Origin: an uncultured Marmoricola sp.
GTDB lineage: Bacteria > Actinomycetota > Actinomycetes > Propionibacteriales > Nocardioidaceae
NCBI GenBank assembly: GCA_937868075.1
Contig: CALMLL010000083.1
Span: 1-50,675, forward strand
Direction: 5' to 3'
DNA length: 50,675 bases
The notes under the pieces are model-generated. The model was not told where the DNA came from. It made no database searches and saw only the letters and a program-made list of their open reading frames with translations. The translations under genes were made by a program, and so were the position numbers. Below, piece by piece: positions 7,094 to 16,011 of the stretch (position 1 is its first letter; each line of letters opens with the position of its first letter).

Positions 7094-8787
7094 CCGACGT
7101 CGATGTGGTCGTGATCGGCTCCGGTTTCGGTGGGTCGGTCGCGGCATTGCGTTTGGCCGAGAAGGGCTACTCGGTCGTCGTACTCGAAGCGGGCAAACGG
7201 TTCGAGGACAAGGACTTCCCCGACACCTCCTTCGATGTGAAGAACTATCTCTTCCGCCCCGAGGTCGGTTGTTACGGCATCCAGCGCATTGATGTGCTCA
7301 AGGACTGCCTGATCCTGTCCGGGGCCGGGGTCGGTGGGGGGTCACTGGTCTACGCCAACACTCTCTACGAACCGCTCCAGCAGTTCTATGACGACCCGCA
7401 GTGGAGTCACATCGCCGACTGGCGCACCGAGTTGGCGCCCTACTACGACCTGGCCAAGCGCATGCTCGGGGTCGAGTTGAACCCGGTGATGACCGCTTCC
7501 GACAAGGTGATGAAGCAGGTCGCCGACGAGATGGGAGTGGGGGACACCTTCCACATGACGCCGGTCGGGGTGTTCTTCGGCGGGCCGGGACAGACCCAGC
7601 GTGACACCATCCCCGACCCCTACTTCGGTGGTGCCGGGCCCGACCGGGTGCCCTGCAAGCACTGTGGCGAATGCATGACCGGGTGTCGTCACAACTCCAA
7701 GAACACCCTGGCCAAGAACTATCTTCACCTCGCCGAGAACCTCGGCGTGCGGGTGTTGCCGATGACCACGGCCACCCGGGTCGTGCCCACCGACGAGGGC
7801 TACTCGGTCCACGTGGTCAACACCGCGCGGCCCAAGCTGCCCGGTCGAGTGATCTCTGCCGAGCAGGTCGTGTTCGCCGCTTCGGCACTGGGCACCCAGC
7901 GCCTGCTGCATGCGATGCGCGACTCCGGTGACCTTCCGGCCCTGTCGCCGCGACTGGGTTCGCTTTCTCGCACCAACTCCGAGTCGATCCTGGGGGCCAT
8001 CGCTCCCGACACCTCCACCGACTTCTCCAAGGGCGTGGCGATCACCTCGTCCTTCCACCCCGACGAGTTCACCCACATCGAGCCGGTGCGCTACGGCAAG
8101 GGCAGCAACGTGATGAGTCTGATGCAGACCGTGCTCACCGACGGTGATCAAGGTGAGCCGCGGTGGCGCACCTGGCTGCGCGAGATGTGGCGGGAGCGGG
8201 CCAGCCTGCGCGACCTCTACGACATGGCGCACTGGTCCGAACGTGCCGTGATCGCTTTGGTGATGCAGTCGTTGGACAACTCGATCACCACCTACACCAA
8301 GCGGAGTCGTCTGACCGGACGCCGCTATCTCACCTCCAAGCAGGGTCACGGCCAGCCCAACCCGACCTGGATCCCGGTGGCCAACGATGCGGTCCGCCGC
8401 ATGGCCGCAATCGTGAAGGGCCGCCCCGGCGGCTCGATCGGGGAACCGTTCAACCGGCCGCTGACCGCCCACTTCATCGGTGGCTGCGCGATCAGTGACT
8501 CCGCCGACACCGGCGTGATCGACCCATATCACCGCGTCTACGGGCACCCCGGCCTCCACGTCGTCGACGGCTCGGCGATCTCGGCCAACCTCGGCGTGAA
8601 CCCCTCCCTCACGATCACCGCTCAAGCCGAGCGGGCGCTGGCGATGTGGCCCAACAAGGGTGAGCAGGACCCACGCCCCGAGGTGGGGTCGGCGTACGCC
8701 CCGGTGGCGGCGGTCCCACCGACGAACCCGGCGGTGCCCCCGCACGCTCCGGCGGCGTTGCGGCTGCCGATCGTCGAGGTCACCTAG
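7090..8787 (+). CDS. choD: GMC-family FAD oxidoreductase, ChoD-like (putative cholesterol oxidase)
   Basis: A 565-residue flavoprotein. The Rossmann motif GSGFGG (10-15), GAGVGGGSLVYANTLY (78-93) and the C-terminal VVDGSAISANLGVNPSLTI block identify the ChoD branch of GMC oxidoreductases. Resemblance to mycobacterial ChoD runs along the whole length, from memory. ChoD has been called a cholesterol oxidase, but its physiological substrate is debated. Residues 189-199 hold a C-x2-C-x2-C-x3-C cluster (C189, C192, C195, C199) that resembles an iron-sulfur or zinc ligand set. The GTG start overlaps the gabD2 stop. Co-translation with a semialdehyde dehydrogenase suggests that the two act on one pathway, or an alcohol-then-aldehyde oxidation. 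Confidence 0.85.
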   Translation: MTDVDVVVIGSGFGGSVAALRLAEKGYSVVVLEAGKRFEDKDFPDTSFDVKNYLFRPEVGCYGIQRIDVLKDCLILSGAGVGGGSLVYANTLYEPLQQFYDDPQWSHIADWRTELAPYYDLAKRMLGVELNPVMTASDKVMKQVADEMGVGDTFHMTPVGVFFGGPGQTQRDTIPDPYFGGAGPDRVPCKHCGECMTGCRHNSKNTLAKNYLHLAENLGVRVLPMTTATRVVPTDEGYSVHVVNTARPKLPGRVISAEQVVFAASALGTQRLLHAMRDSGDLPALSPRLGSLSRTNSESILGAIAPDTSTDFSKGVAITSSFHPDEFTHIEPVRYGKGSNVMSLMQTVLTDGDQGEPRWRTWLREMWRERASLRDLYDMAHWSERAVIALVMQSLDNSITTYTKRSRLTGRRYLTSKQGHGQPNPTWIPVANDAVRRMAAIVKGRPGGSIGEPFNRPLTAHFIGGCAISDSADTGVIDPYHRVYGHPGLHVVDGSAISANLGVNPSLTITAQAERALAMWPNKGEQDPRPEVGSAYAPVAAVPPTNPAVPPHAPAALRLPIVEVT

Positions 8788-8850
8788 TCACCGAGGGGCG
8801 GTCGCGGCAATCGGCGGCCACCAGGCGGGATCCGTGATCGGCGCGGCAAC

Positions 8851-8856
8851 TAGACT
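8851..8856 (+). promoter_or_regulatory. -10 element of guaA
   Basis: TAGACT lies 27 bases before the GTG start of guaA. The expected leader is about 20 nt with a purine-rich GAAAGG before the start, so this gene is probably not leaderless. Confidence 0.45.
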
Positions 8857-8883
8857 CAGCCACTCCCGCGCGAAAGGCAGCAC

Positions 8884-10455
8884 GTGACCGGTTCTCTCAT
8901 CGACCACGACCTCGTCCTGGTGGTCGACTTCGGCGCCCAGTACGCCCAGTTGATCGCCCGCCGGGTGCGTGAGGCCAAGGTCTATTCCGAGATCGTGCCG
9001 CACTCGATGCCCCTGTCGGAGATGATCGCCAAGCAACCCAAGGCGATCATCCTGTCCGGCGGCCCCTCCAGCGTGTACGCCGACGGCGCACCCCAGGTCG
9101 ACCCGGCCCTGTTCGAGGCCGGAATCCCGGTGTTCGGGATGTGTTACGGCTTCCAGTCCATGGCGCAGGCGATGGGCGGCGAGGTGGCCCGCACCGGGGT
9201 TTCGGAGTTCGGCCGCACCGCTGTCGAGGTCACCGACCCCGGCGTGCTCCTCGAGGGAGTGCCCAGCCAGCACAAGGTGTGGATGTCCCACGGTGATTCG
9301 GTCGCGCGAGCCCCTCAGGGGTTCCGGGTGCTGGCCAGCACCGACGAGACGCCGGTGGCCGCTTTCGAGCATGTTGAGCGTGGCCTGGCTGGTGTGCAGT
9401 GGCACCCCGAAGTGATGCACACCGAATACGGCCAGCAAACGCTGGAGCGGTTCCTGCACACCATCGCGGGTTGTCGTCCGACCTGGACGATGACCAACAT
9501 CGTCGAGGAGCAGGTGTCTCGGATCCGCGCCCAGATCGGCCCCGAAGGCCGAGCCATCTGTGGGCTCTCAGGTGGGGTGGACTCGGCTGTTGCAGCGGCC
9601 TTGGTGCAACGTGCGATCGGTGATCGCCTCACCTGTGTGTTCGTCGACCATGGGCTGCTGCGCAAGGGGGAGGCCGAGCAGGTCGAGCGAGACTTCGTGG
9701 CGTCCACGGGCGTCAATCTGCACGTCGTGGATGCCCAGAAGCGTTTCCTCGACGCCCTGGCCGGGGTCACCGACCCGGAGCAGAAACGCAAGATCATCGG
9801 GCGTGAGTTCATCCGGGTGTTCGAGGCGGCCGAGGCCGACGTGATCGCCGGTTCCGACGACTCGGTCGGCTTCTTGGTCCAAGGGACCCTCTACCCCGAC
9901 GTGGTGGAGTCCGGTGGTGGCGAGGGCGCGGCGAACATCAAGTCCCACCACAACGTGGGCGGACTGCCCGACGACCTCGAGTTCGAACTGGTCGAACCGC
10001 TGCGCACCCTCTTCAAGGACGAGGTTCGTCTGGTGGGGGAGCAGTTGGGCTTGCCGGCCGAGATCGTGTGGCGCCACCCGTTCCCCGGGCCGGGGTTGGG
10101 CATCCGGATCATCGGCGAGGTCACGCGGGAGCGCCTCGACATCCTGCGCGATGCCGACGCGATCGCTCGTGAGGAGTTGACCGCGGCCGGTCTCGACCGC
10201 GACGTGTGGCAGTTCCCAGTCGTTCTGTTGGCCGACGTGCGCTCGGTCGGCGTACAAGGTGATGGGCGCACCTACGGGCATCCGGTGGTGTTGCGCCCGG
10301 TCACCAGCGAGGACGCGATGACCGCCGACTGGTCGCGATTGCCCTACGACGTGCTCGAACGCATGTCGACCCGGATCACCAACGAGGTCCGTGAGGTCAA
10401 CCGGGTCACGCTGGACATCACCAGCAAGCCGCCGGGCACCATCGAGTGGGAGTAG
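8884..10455 (+). CDS. guaA: GMP synthase (glutamine-hydrolysing)
   Basis: The enzyme converts XMP to GMP using ATP and glutamine. The 523-residue protein has the N-terminal class I amidotransferase with C87 in FGMCYGF and H174/E176 in WHPEVMH. Next comes the ATP pyrophosphatase PP-loop SGGVDS (229-234), and then the dimerisation/XMP-binding domain with [16 protein letters not shown] and the terminal KPPGTIEWE. The GTG start follows GAAAGG. The neighbouring choD gene echoes the guaA/guaB-choD region of mycobacteria. Confidence 0.98.
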   Translation: MTGSLIDHDLVLVVDFGAQYAQLIARRVREAKVYSEIVPHSMPLSEMIAKQPKAIILSGGPSSVYADGAPQVDPALFEAGIPVFGMCYGFQSMAQAMGGEVARTGVSEFGRTAVEVTDPGVLLEGVPSQHKVWMSHGDSVARAPQGFRVLASTDETPVAAFEHVERGLAGVQWHPEVMHTEYGQQTLERFLHTIAGCRPTWTMTNIVEEQVSRIRAQIGPEGRAICGLSGGVDSAVAAALVQRAIGDRLTCVFVDHGLLRKGEAEQVERDFVASTGVNLHVVDAQKRFLDALAGVTDPEQKRKIIGREFIRVFEAAEADVIAGSDDSVGFLVQGTLYPDVVESGGGEGAANIKSHHNVGGLPDDLEFELVEPLRTLFKDEVRLVGEQLGLPAEIVWRHPFPGPGLGIRIIGEVTRERLDILRDADAIAREELTAAGLDRDVWQFPVVLLADVRSVGVQGDGRTYGHPVVLRPVTSEDAMTADWSRLPYDVLERMSTRITNEVREVNRVTLDITSKPPGTIEWE

Positions 10456-10505
10456 CGCCTGGTCGTGATCATGCCGTCGTGGTGAACCCGACGGCTGGGA
10501 ACGAC

Positions 10506-10511
10506 TAGATT
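10506..10511 (+). promoter_or_regulatory. -10 element of ctlX-like gene (leaderless)
   Basis: TAGATT is followed by eight bases and the GTG at 10520, with no Shine-Dalgarno sequence. It is the same hexamer as in front of gabD2. Confidence 0.55.
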
Positions 10512-10519
10512 CACACCCC

Positions 10520-11554
10520 GTGAGTGCACAGGCCCCGTCCGCTGTCATCTTGATCCGCGCTGAGCGGTTCACCCCCAATCCGGCCACGGCTGCCGACAAC
10601 GCCTTCCAGTCCGATGCGCCCGAGGGCCAGAGCGACCACGACACCTCGGTGAAGGCGCTTGCCGAGATGGACGCGGTCGCGGAAGCTCTGCGCGCGGCCG
10701 GGGTGCGCGTGCATGTCTTCGACGACGAGGACCACACCCGACCCGACAGTGTCTTCCCGAATAATTGGTTGTCCACGCATGCGGGTGGCTACGTCGCGGT
10801 CTACCCGATGTATGCCTCCAATCGACGTCACGAGCGCCGCGCCGATGTGTTGGAGTACCTCAAGTCCAACTACCGCGTGCAGACCATCGTCGATTACTCG
10901 GGTCTCGAGCCCGACGGCATCTTCCTCGAGGGCACCGGTGCGATGGTTCTCGATCACGTGTCCCGGGTCGCCTACACCGCCCGTAGCTACCGCGCCGATG
11001 TGGCGGTGCTGGAACGTTTCTGTGCCGACTTCGGCTACGAACCGATGGCCTTCGATGCTGTGGACTCAACGGGTGTGCCGGTCTACCACACCAACGTGAT
11101 CGCCTGTGTCGGCACCGAGGTTGCCATGATCGCCTTGGAGATGATCCCCGATGAGTGGCGTCGGGAGCAGGTCCGCGAGCGCCTGTCGGTCAACGGGCGA
11201 CAGGTCGTGGAGTTGACCGAACAGCAGGTTCAGGAGTTCGCCGGCAACGCGGTCGAGTTGTGTGGGAGGACCCCCGAGGGCCGTCGTCGCTACATCATGG
11301 CGATGTCGGCTCGCGCACGTCGCTCCCTTCGCCCCGACCAGATCGAAGCCATCGAGCAGTCGTGCGACATCGTGGCCGTCGACATCCCCACCATCGAGTT
11401 GGCCGGGGGATCGGTGCGCTGCATGATCGCCGGGGTGCACCTAGACCCGCGTCCCGCGATCGAGCCGGAGCCGACCGCGGCCGTGGAAGCCATCGATGAG
11501 GAGCCGGAGAGCATGGACGGCTACGAAGCCGCCATGGCGATGCCCGAAGACTAG
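10520..11554 (+). CDS. ctlX: CtlX-type citrulline utilisation hydrolase (arginine-deiminase-related)
   Basis: A 344-residue protein of the guanidino-group-modifying (amidinotransferase/deiminase) fold. Family marks are DSVFPNNWLSTH, the EGTGAMVLDH active-site segment (about 137-146), the His-containing VYHTNVIACVG and the terminal cysteine loop LAGGSVRCMIAGVH, whose Cys would be the nucleophile. Relatives are annotated as citrulline utilisation hydrolases. No arginine or citrulline genes are nearby, so the substrate is inferred from family only. A Glu/Pro-rich tail follows the core domain. Confidence 0.8.
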   Translation: MSAQAPSAVILIRAERFTPNPATAADNAFQSDAPEGQSDHDTSVKALAEMDAVAEALRAAGVRVHVFDDEDHTRPDSVFPNNWLSTHAGGYVAVYPMYASNRRHERRADVLEYLKSNYRVQTIVDYSGLEPDGIFLEGTGAMVLDHVSRVAYTARSYRADVAVLERFCADFGYEPMAFDAVDSTGVPVYHTNVIACVGTEVAMIALEMIPDEWRREQVRERLSVNGRQVVELTEQQVQEFAGNAVELCGRTPEGRRRYIMAMSARARRSLRPDQIEAIEQSCDIVAVDIPTIELAGGSVRCMIAGVHLDPRPAIEPEPTAAVEAIDEEPESMDGYEAAMAMPED

Positions 11555-11633
11555 GCGAGCCCGCCACCCCTATCGGGCACCCGAGACAGATACAGTCACG
11601 GGAGAACCGAGGACGGGTGGGCTGGAGTACAAG

Positions 11634-12926
11634 ATGGGGTTCGTCAGAACAGTCAAGGAGATCCTTCGTCGCGCCCTGTTGGCGCGGACCAGTGGACTGG
11701 ACCTCACCAAGCTCGACAAGATCCCCAAGCACCTCCTCTACCTGCTCGAGCGCGACGTCCTCGCCCCCAGCAGCAAACTCAGCGAACTGCGCGACACCCA
11801 ACCGGTGGCCAAAGTTGCCAGCCTCCTAGGACTGGAGATTTGGGTGGTCTCCGGTGACGCCGAGGTCCGCGAAGTGCTCGGTGCCGGCAAGGAGACCTAC
11901 TCCAACGACATCCGCCCCTACCTCGGCGGCGGCCGTCTGGGGGAGGTCGGCGTCGGTGGCCTCGGCTTCACCGACCCTCCCGAGCACACCCGCCTGCGCA
12001 AACTGCTCACTCCGGAGTTCACCATCCGGCGGCTCAACCGGTTGCAGCCGCTGATCGAGGAGATCGTGACCGGTCAACTCGACGAGATCGCTGAGGCCGC
12101 GGCACACGGCCCGGTCGATCTGGCCAGCACCTTCGCCTTCCCGGTGCCGTTCCGGGTGATCTGCGACCTGCTTGGCATGGAGGCCGAACGCCGCGAGCAC
12201 TTCAGCAAACTCGCGACCGCTCGCTTCGACGTCACCGACGGTGGTGTGGGCGCCTTCGACGCGGCCACCGAGGCGCTGGACTTCCTCGAAGAAGAGGTAC
12301 GCCGACAGCGCCTCGATCCAGGTCCGGGACTTATCGGCCAGATCGTCCGTGACCACGGTGACGAAATCACCGACGTGGAACTGGCCGGCCTAGCTGACGG
12401 GGTGTTCCTCGGCGGTCTGGAGACCAGTGCGTCAATGCTGGCCCTCGGCTCGGCCGTACTCCTGGAGCGGGGCGACCTGTGGCAGCGGCTGCGCACCGAG
12501 CCCGACAGCGTGGAAGCCATCGTGGAAGAGATGCTGCGACTGGTGACCCCGGTGCAGTTCGCCTTCCCGCGTTTCCTCAAGCACGACACCGTCGTTGCCG
12601 GGCGGACGGTGCCCAAGGGTGCCGTTCTGGTGTGCCAGTTGCCGGCCGCCAACCGGGACCCTCGAGCCACGATCGGCGACACCTTCGATCCCGAGCAGGC
12701 GACCGGTTCTCACCTGGCCTTCGGGCACGGATTCCATAGGTGTGTCGGCGCCGAACTGGGCCGGATGGAGCTTCGCAAGGCTTTCCCAATGATGGCCCAA
12801 CGCTTCCCCGACATGACCTTGGCGACACCCTTGGCCGAACTGCCTTTCCGCACGTCGAGCATCGTCTTCGGAGTTGACGAGGTTCTGGTGTGGCCCACCG
12901 GCGCTCCGGTGGCTGTGGCGCTCTAG
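11634..12926 (+). CDS. Cytochrome P450
   Basis: A soluble bacterial P450 of 430 residues. The haem-binding loop is FGHGFHRCVG with C370 as the iron ligand, the K-helix E299-x-x-R302 is present, and the I-helix oxygen-activation segment reads GGLETS (260-265), with Glu where many P450s have Asp. The start is the ATG at 11634, preceded by GGAG at 7 bases; a -10-like TACAGT lies about 40 bases upstream. No ferredoxin or ferredoxin reductase gene lies next to it, so redox partners must come from elsewhere. The substrate is unknown. The 3' end overlaps the convergent TetR gene by 4 bases. Confidence 0.92.
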   Translation: MGFVRTVKEILRRALLARTSGLDLTKLDKIPKHLLYLLERDVLAPSSKLSELRDTQPVAKVASLLGLEIWVVSGDAEVREVLGAGKETYSNDIRPYLGGGRLGEVGVGGLGFTDPPEHTRLRKLLTPEFTIRRLNRLQPLIEEIVTGQLDEIAEAAAHGPVDLASTFAFPVPFRVICDLLGMEAERREHFSKLATARFDVTDGGVGAFDAATEALDFLEEEVRRQRLDPGPGLIGQIVRDHGDEITDVELAGLADGVFLGGLETSASMLALGSAVLLERGDLWQRLRTEPDSVEAIVEEMLRLVTPVQFAFPRFLKHDTVVAGRTVPKGAVLVCQLPAANRDPRATIGDTFDPEQATGSHLAFGHGFHRCVGAELGRMELRKAFPMMAQRFPDMTLATPLAELPFRTSSIVFGVDEVLVWPTGAPVAVAL

Positions 12927-13615
12927 TCGCCCATCACCAGACCGAGTGCCAAGTCGACGGTCAGGTCGAAGAGGGCTCCAGGGTCGGAGACGGTGTCTGG
13001 GCCCATCTGCTCGAAGACCTCCGAACTGATGGCACCCAGCAACAGGTTCCAGGACGCCAATCCGCGCGCCACCAATTCCGGCGGAATCTCGACCCCGGCG
13101 AACTCGGGTTCGTCCATGACCGAGGCCACCGCAACGTGAGCCCGTGCGTCTGGGGTCGGCCGACTTCTCTCGGTCGCCAGCGCTGAGAGTGCCTCCATCA
13201 GGTGATGCACCACGCGGGTTCCCGGGGGATTGGTCTGCTGGGCAGGAGCGTGGTAGCCAGGCACCGGAGAGCCGTAGAGCAGGGCGTACTCGTGTGGGTG
13301 GGCGAGCGCCCATGCGTGCATGGAGTGGGCGATCGCGCGGAATCGGGGGCCGGTGCCAGTGACGGAAGCGACGTCGGCTTCGACCGCGTCGGCCAGGGAG
13401 TCGTAGGCGTCCACGATCAGCATCGTCAGCAGTTCGTCTCGGCTGGCCACGTATCGGTAGATGGCCGACGAGGACAACTTCATCTCCCGGGCCATTGCTC
13501 GCAGTGAGAGTCCTGCGGCGCCGTCACGAGCGAGATGGCGCGAGGCCACCTCCTTGATCTCGGCTTCGAGTGCGGCCCGGTTGCGTGCACGTATGCCTGG
13601 AGCATCGATCGACAT
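12923..13615 (-). CDS. TetR-family transcriptional regulator
   Basis: A 230-residue repressor. The N-terminal helix-turn-helix (about 20-66) reads ASRHLARDGAAGLSLRAMAR followed by SSSAIYRYVASRDELL, the standard TetR pattern. The C-terminal ligand domain contains HEYALLYGSPVPGYHAP, as in the TetR_C_33/WHG-type group. The ATG at 13615 is preceded by GATACT six bases upstream, consistent with leaderless expression; an in-frame start at 13645 is less likely. Two identical-core palindromes in the divergent promoter region probably bind this protein, so it should repress itself and the SDR gene. The ligand is unknown. Confidence 0.9.
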   Translation of the reverse strand: MSIDAPGIRARNRAALEAEIKEVASRHLARDGAAGLSLRAMAREMKLSSSAIYRYVASRDELLTMLIVDAYDSLADAVEADVASVTGTGPRFRAIAHSMHAWALAHPHEYALLYGSPVPGYHAPAQQTNPPGTRVVHHLMEALSALATERSRPTPDARAHVAVASVMDEPEFAGVEIPPELVARGLASWNLLLGAISSEVFEQMGPDTVSDPGALFDLTVDLALGLVMGD

Positions 13616-13656
13616 GTCCGAAGTATCCCATAGTTTCGCGAGCATGTGACCTAAAT

Positions 13657-13671
13657 AAGAGCACTGCTCTT
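13657..13671. promoter_or_regulatory. TetR operator, copy 1
   Basis: AAGAGCACTGCTCTT is a perfect 7+1+7 palindrome in the 136-base gap between the TetR gene and the divergent SDR gene. It shares the core AGAGCACTGCTCT with copy 2. Confidence 0.75.
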
Positions 13672-13708
13672 GCTTTTCTCGCGTGAAGCGTGTTCACTGT
13701 ATCGAAAT

Positions 13709-13723
13709 GAGAGCACTGCTCTC
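13709..13723. promoter_or_regulatory. TetR operator, copy 2
   Basis: GAGAGCACTGCTCTC is a perfect 7+1+7 palindrome. Its centre is 52 bp from that of copy 1, close to five helical turns, so both sites face the same side of the DNA. Confidence 0.75.
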
Positions 13724-13751
13724 GATCTGTTCGTCACCTTTGGAGGAAGAC

Positions 13752-14681
13752 ATGAACAAGGCCCTCATCATCGGTGCCGGTGGCGTCGGACAGTCATCGG
13801 CTGGCTCACTGGTTGCCCGCGGGTGGGATGTGGTGCTCGCTTCGCGAAGCGGGGCCACTCCGTCGTTGCCAGAAGTGCGCGGGATCCAACTCGACGCGAC
13901 CGATCCCGACGCGGTGACCAAGGCCGCCGAGGGCATGGATGTGCTGATCAACGCGGTCAACCCCAAGAACTACGCCCGGTGGGATCGCGACTGGCCGCCG
14001 ATCGCGTCCGCGATCCTGACCGCGGCCGGGCGTCATCGCCTCAACTTGGTCACCGTCTCCAACCTCTATGGCTACGGCAAGGTGTCTGCCCCCATGACCG
14101 AAGAGACGCCGATGAATCCCAACGGATCCAAAGGCGCCGTGCGCGCCCAGATGTGGTACGACGCGCTGGCCGCCCACGAGGCCGGCCAGATCAAGGCGAC
14201 CGAGGTGCGCCCTTCTGACTACTTCGGTCCGGGAGCGAACCCGCTGGTGAGCATGGTGAACACGTTCATCATCAAGCGCGCCGCGGCTGGGAAGACGGTG
14301 TGGATGCCGTTCGGGCGACCAGACGCGCCGCACTCGTGGAGTTACCTCGAGGACATCGCCGAGCTGGTGGCCGTGGTGGCCACCGATGACCGCTCGTGGG
14401 GACGGCCCTGGCATGTGCCCACTGCGCCTCCGCGCACGGCAACCGAACTGGCCAACGACGTTGCTGACATCGTCGGTGGCCCGAAGGTGCGGGTGCGAGA
14501 GATGCCGGCCATGGTGAAGAAGGCGATGCGAGTCAGCGAGATGATCCGTTCTCTCGATGAGACCAAGCACCAACACGAGGAACCGTGGATCCTCGACGCC
14601 ACCGCCGCTGAGCAGACCTTCGGACTCACTCCGACCGACTGGCACAAGGCGCTGTCCGCGACGATCGCCTCGCTGAAGTAG
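13752..14681 (+). CDS. NAD(P)-dependent epimerase/dehydratase-like oxidoreductase (atypical/extended SDR)
   Basis: A 309-residue Rossmann-fold protein. It starts MNKALIIGAGGVGQSSAGSL, with the nucleotide-binding GAGGVG at 8-13. An acidic or basic selector region follows at VVLASRSG, which suggests NADP. VTVSNLYGYGK and RPSDYFGPG occur in the positions of the SDR catalytic and substrate regions. The reaction is unknown. The ATG at 13752 has a strong Shine-Dalgarno GGAGGAAG. The gene is divergent from the TetR gene across the twin operators and is the probable main target of that repressor. Confidence 0.8.
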   Translation: MNKALIIGAGGVGQSSAGSLVARGWDVVLASRSGATPSLPEVRGIQLDATDPDAVTKAAEGMDVLINAVNPKNYARWDRDWPPIASAILTAAGRHRLNLVTVSNLYGYGKVSAPMTEETPMNPNGSKGAVRAQMWYDALAAHEAGQIKATEVRPSDYFGPGANPLVSMVNTFIIKRAAAGKTVWMPFGRPDAPHSWSYLEDIAELVAVVATDDRSWGRPWHVPTAPPRTATELANDVADIVGGPKVRVREMPAMVKKAMRVSEMIRSLDETKHQHEEPWILDATAAEQTFGLTPTDWHKALSATIASLK

Positions 14682-15857
14682 TCAGGCCTCGCTGAGCAGG
14701 TCGGTCGCCTCGATCGCCAACACGAGTGCTCCGACCAAGCTTGCTCGGTCGCCCAGCGACGCCGGCATCACTGGAGTGTTGGCGGCTCCGCTCAGACAGT
14801 GGCGACGCAGTCCCTGCCGAGCCGGCTCGAGGAGCAGGTCTCCGGCTGCGGACATGTCGCCACCGATGACGATGATGTCGGGGTTGAGGAGGTTGGTCAG
14901 CGCGGCCAACCCCCAGCCCAGGTGCAGGCCGGCGTCCTCGAACACCCTCACTGCCGAGACGTTTCCCTCGCGGGCGGCAGCGATGATCTCGGCCAGGCTG
15001 GCATTGGGAAGCTGGTCGGCCATGAGCGCCTTGGCGGGTGCGCTGGCGGCGTACGCCTCGAGGCAGCCGCGGCTGCCGCATCGACAGATCGGGCCCTGCT
15101 CGTTGAGCGTGAGGTGGCCGATCTCGCCAGCGGTGCCGTTGCTGCCGCGGAAGAGTTGGCCGTTGACGATCAGGCCAGCGCCGACGCCTGAGGAGACCTT
15201 GACGAAGACGAGGTTGTCCAACCCGCGGCCCAGTCCGCGACGATGCTCGGCCAGGGCGCCGAGGTTGGCGTCGTTCTCGATGACGACGGTGTGACCGAGC
15301 ACGGCACTGGCCGCTTCGGGCGCGTTGACCCCGACCCAGCCGGGCAGGATCGCGCTCGACATGACGACGCCCTCGTTGAACGGAGCCGGTAGTCCTAGGC
15401 CGATCGTGCGGATGTCGGCGTACTCAACGCCTGCGGTAGCGGCCAACTCGCGCAGCATGCGGTCGGCCAGGCGCAGCCCCTCCAGATGGGAGTGCTCGAT
15501 ATCGAGCGACTCGCGGCTCTGTGCCAGGACGAGCCCGTTCATGTCGGCTAGGGCGACATTGAGGTGCTTGTGACCGAAGTCGAGCCCGGCCACCAGGCCA
15601 GCACCTCGACCCAGCCGCACCGACGTGCCCCGTCGACCGGCTCCGGCCACGGTGTCCAGGATCGAGGACGAGGCCAGTTCGCGCACGATGTTGGAGACGG
15701 TCCCCGCAGCCAGTCCGGTGGCGCGGCTGAGGTCCGCCTGGGTGACCGAGGCGCCACTGGTCCTCAGAAGTACGTCAAGGATGCGCTGTTGGTTCGCCGT
15801 ACGCAACGCCGCAGTCGAGCCCGGGGAGTCCCGGGCGGTGCGTTGGTCGACAGTCAT
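14682..15857 (-). CDS. ROK-family transcriptional repressor (XylR-like)
   Basis: A 391-residue regulator. A winged helix (about 20-75; NQQRILDVLLRTSGASVTQ, then TGLAAGTVSNIVREL) precedes a ROK sugar-kinase-like domain. The ROK zinc site is visible as H248 with C258, C260 and C265 (CRCGSRGC). The sugar-binding END-type motif IENDAN (193-198) is present. ROK repressors sense a sugar and control the neighbouring transport genes. Here the gene is divergent from an XylFGH-like ABC operon with 154 bases between them, so xylose or a related sugar is the probable inducer. CACAGT six bases before the ATG fits leaderless expression. Confidence 0.9.
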   Translation of the reverse strand: MTVDQRTARDSPGSTAALRTANQQRILDVLLRTSGASVTQADLSRATGLAAGTVSNIVRELASSSILDTVAGAGRRGTSVRLGRGAGLVAGLDFGHKHLNVALADMNGLVLAQSRESLDIEHSHLEGLRLADRMLRELAATAGVEYADIRTIGLGLPAPFNEGVVMSSAILPGWVGVNAPEAASAVLGHTVVIENDANLGALAEHRRGLGRGLDNLVFVKVSSGVGAGLIVNGQLFRGSNGTAGEIGHLTLNEQGPICRCGSRGCLEAYAASAPAKALMADQLPNASLAEIIAAAREGNVSAVRVFEDAGLHLGWGLAALTNLLNPDIIVIGGDMSAAGDLLLEPARQGLRRHCLSGAANTPVMPASLGDRASLVGALVLAIEATDLLSEA

Positions 15858-16011
15858 GCGATCACTGTGCGCTAGACCACGCTTGCAGTCAAGTAGTGAC
15901 CACTAACTACGCTGAATAACAGCTCAAGAACATTTTTGTGTTCAAGTCTTGACGATAACGATGTGACGCGCCACACTTCGGGGAACCGCAACCCCCCAAC
16001 AGGAGGACCCC
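15858..16011. promoter_or_regulatory. Divergent control region, ROK repressor / sugar ABC operon
   Basis: Three short inverted repeats stand out: TAGTG-AC-CACTA (15894-15905), GAACA-N6-TGTTC (15928-15943) and TCAAG-T-CTTGA (15942-15952); the last two overlap. TTGACG at 15949-15954 is a possible -35 for the plus-strand operon. The ATG at 16012 has AGGAGG as ribosome binding site. One or more of these repeats is probably the ROK operator. Confidence 0.5.

Noticed and set aside
5339..7147. A 602-codon open frame on the minus strand opposite gabD2
   Set aside because: It is antisense to a gene with full catalytic motifs. The translation is low-complexity (Arg, Gly, His, Val rich) with no family, as expected for third-position GC bias.
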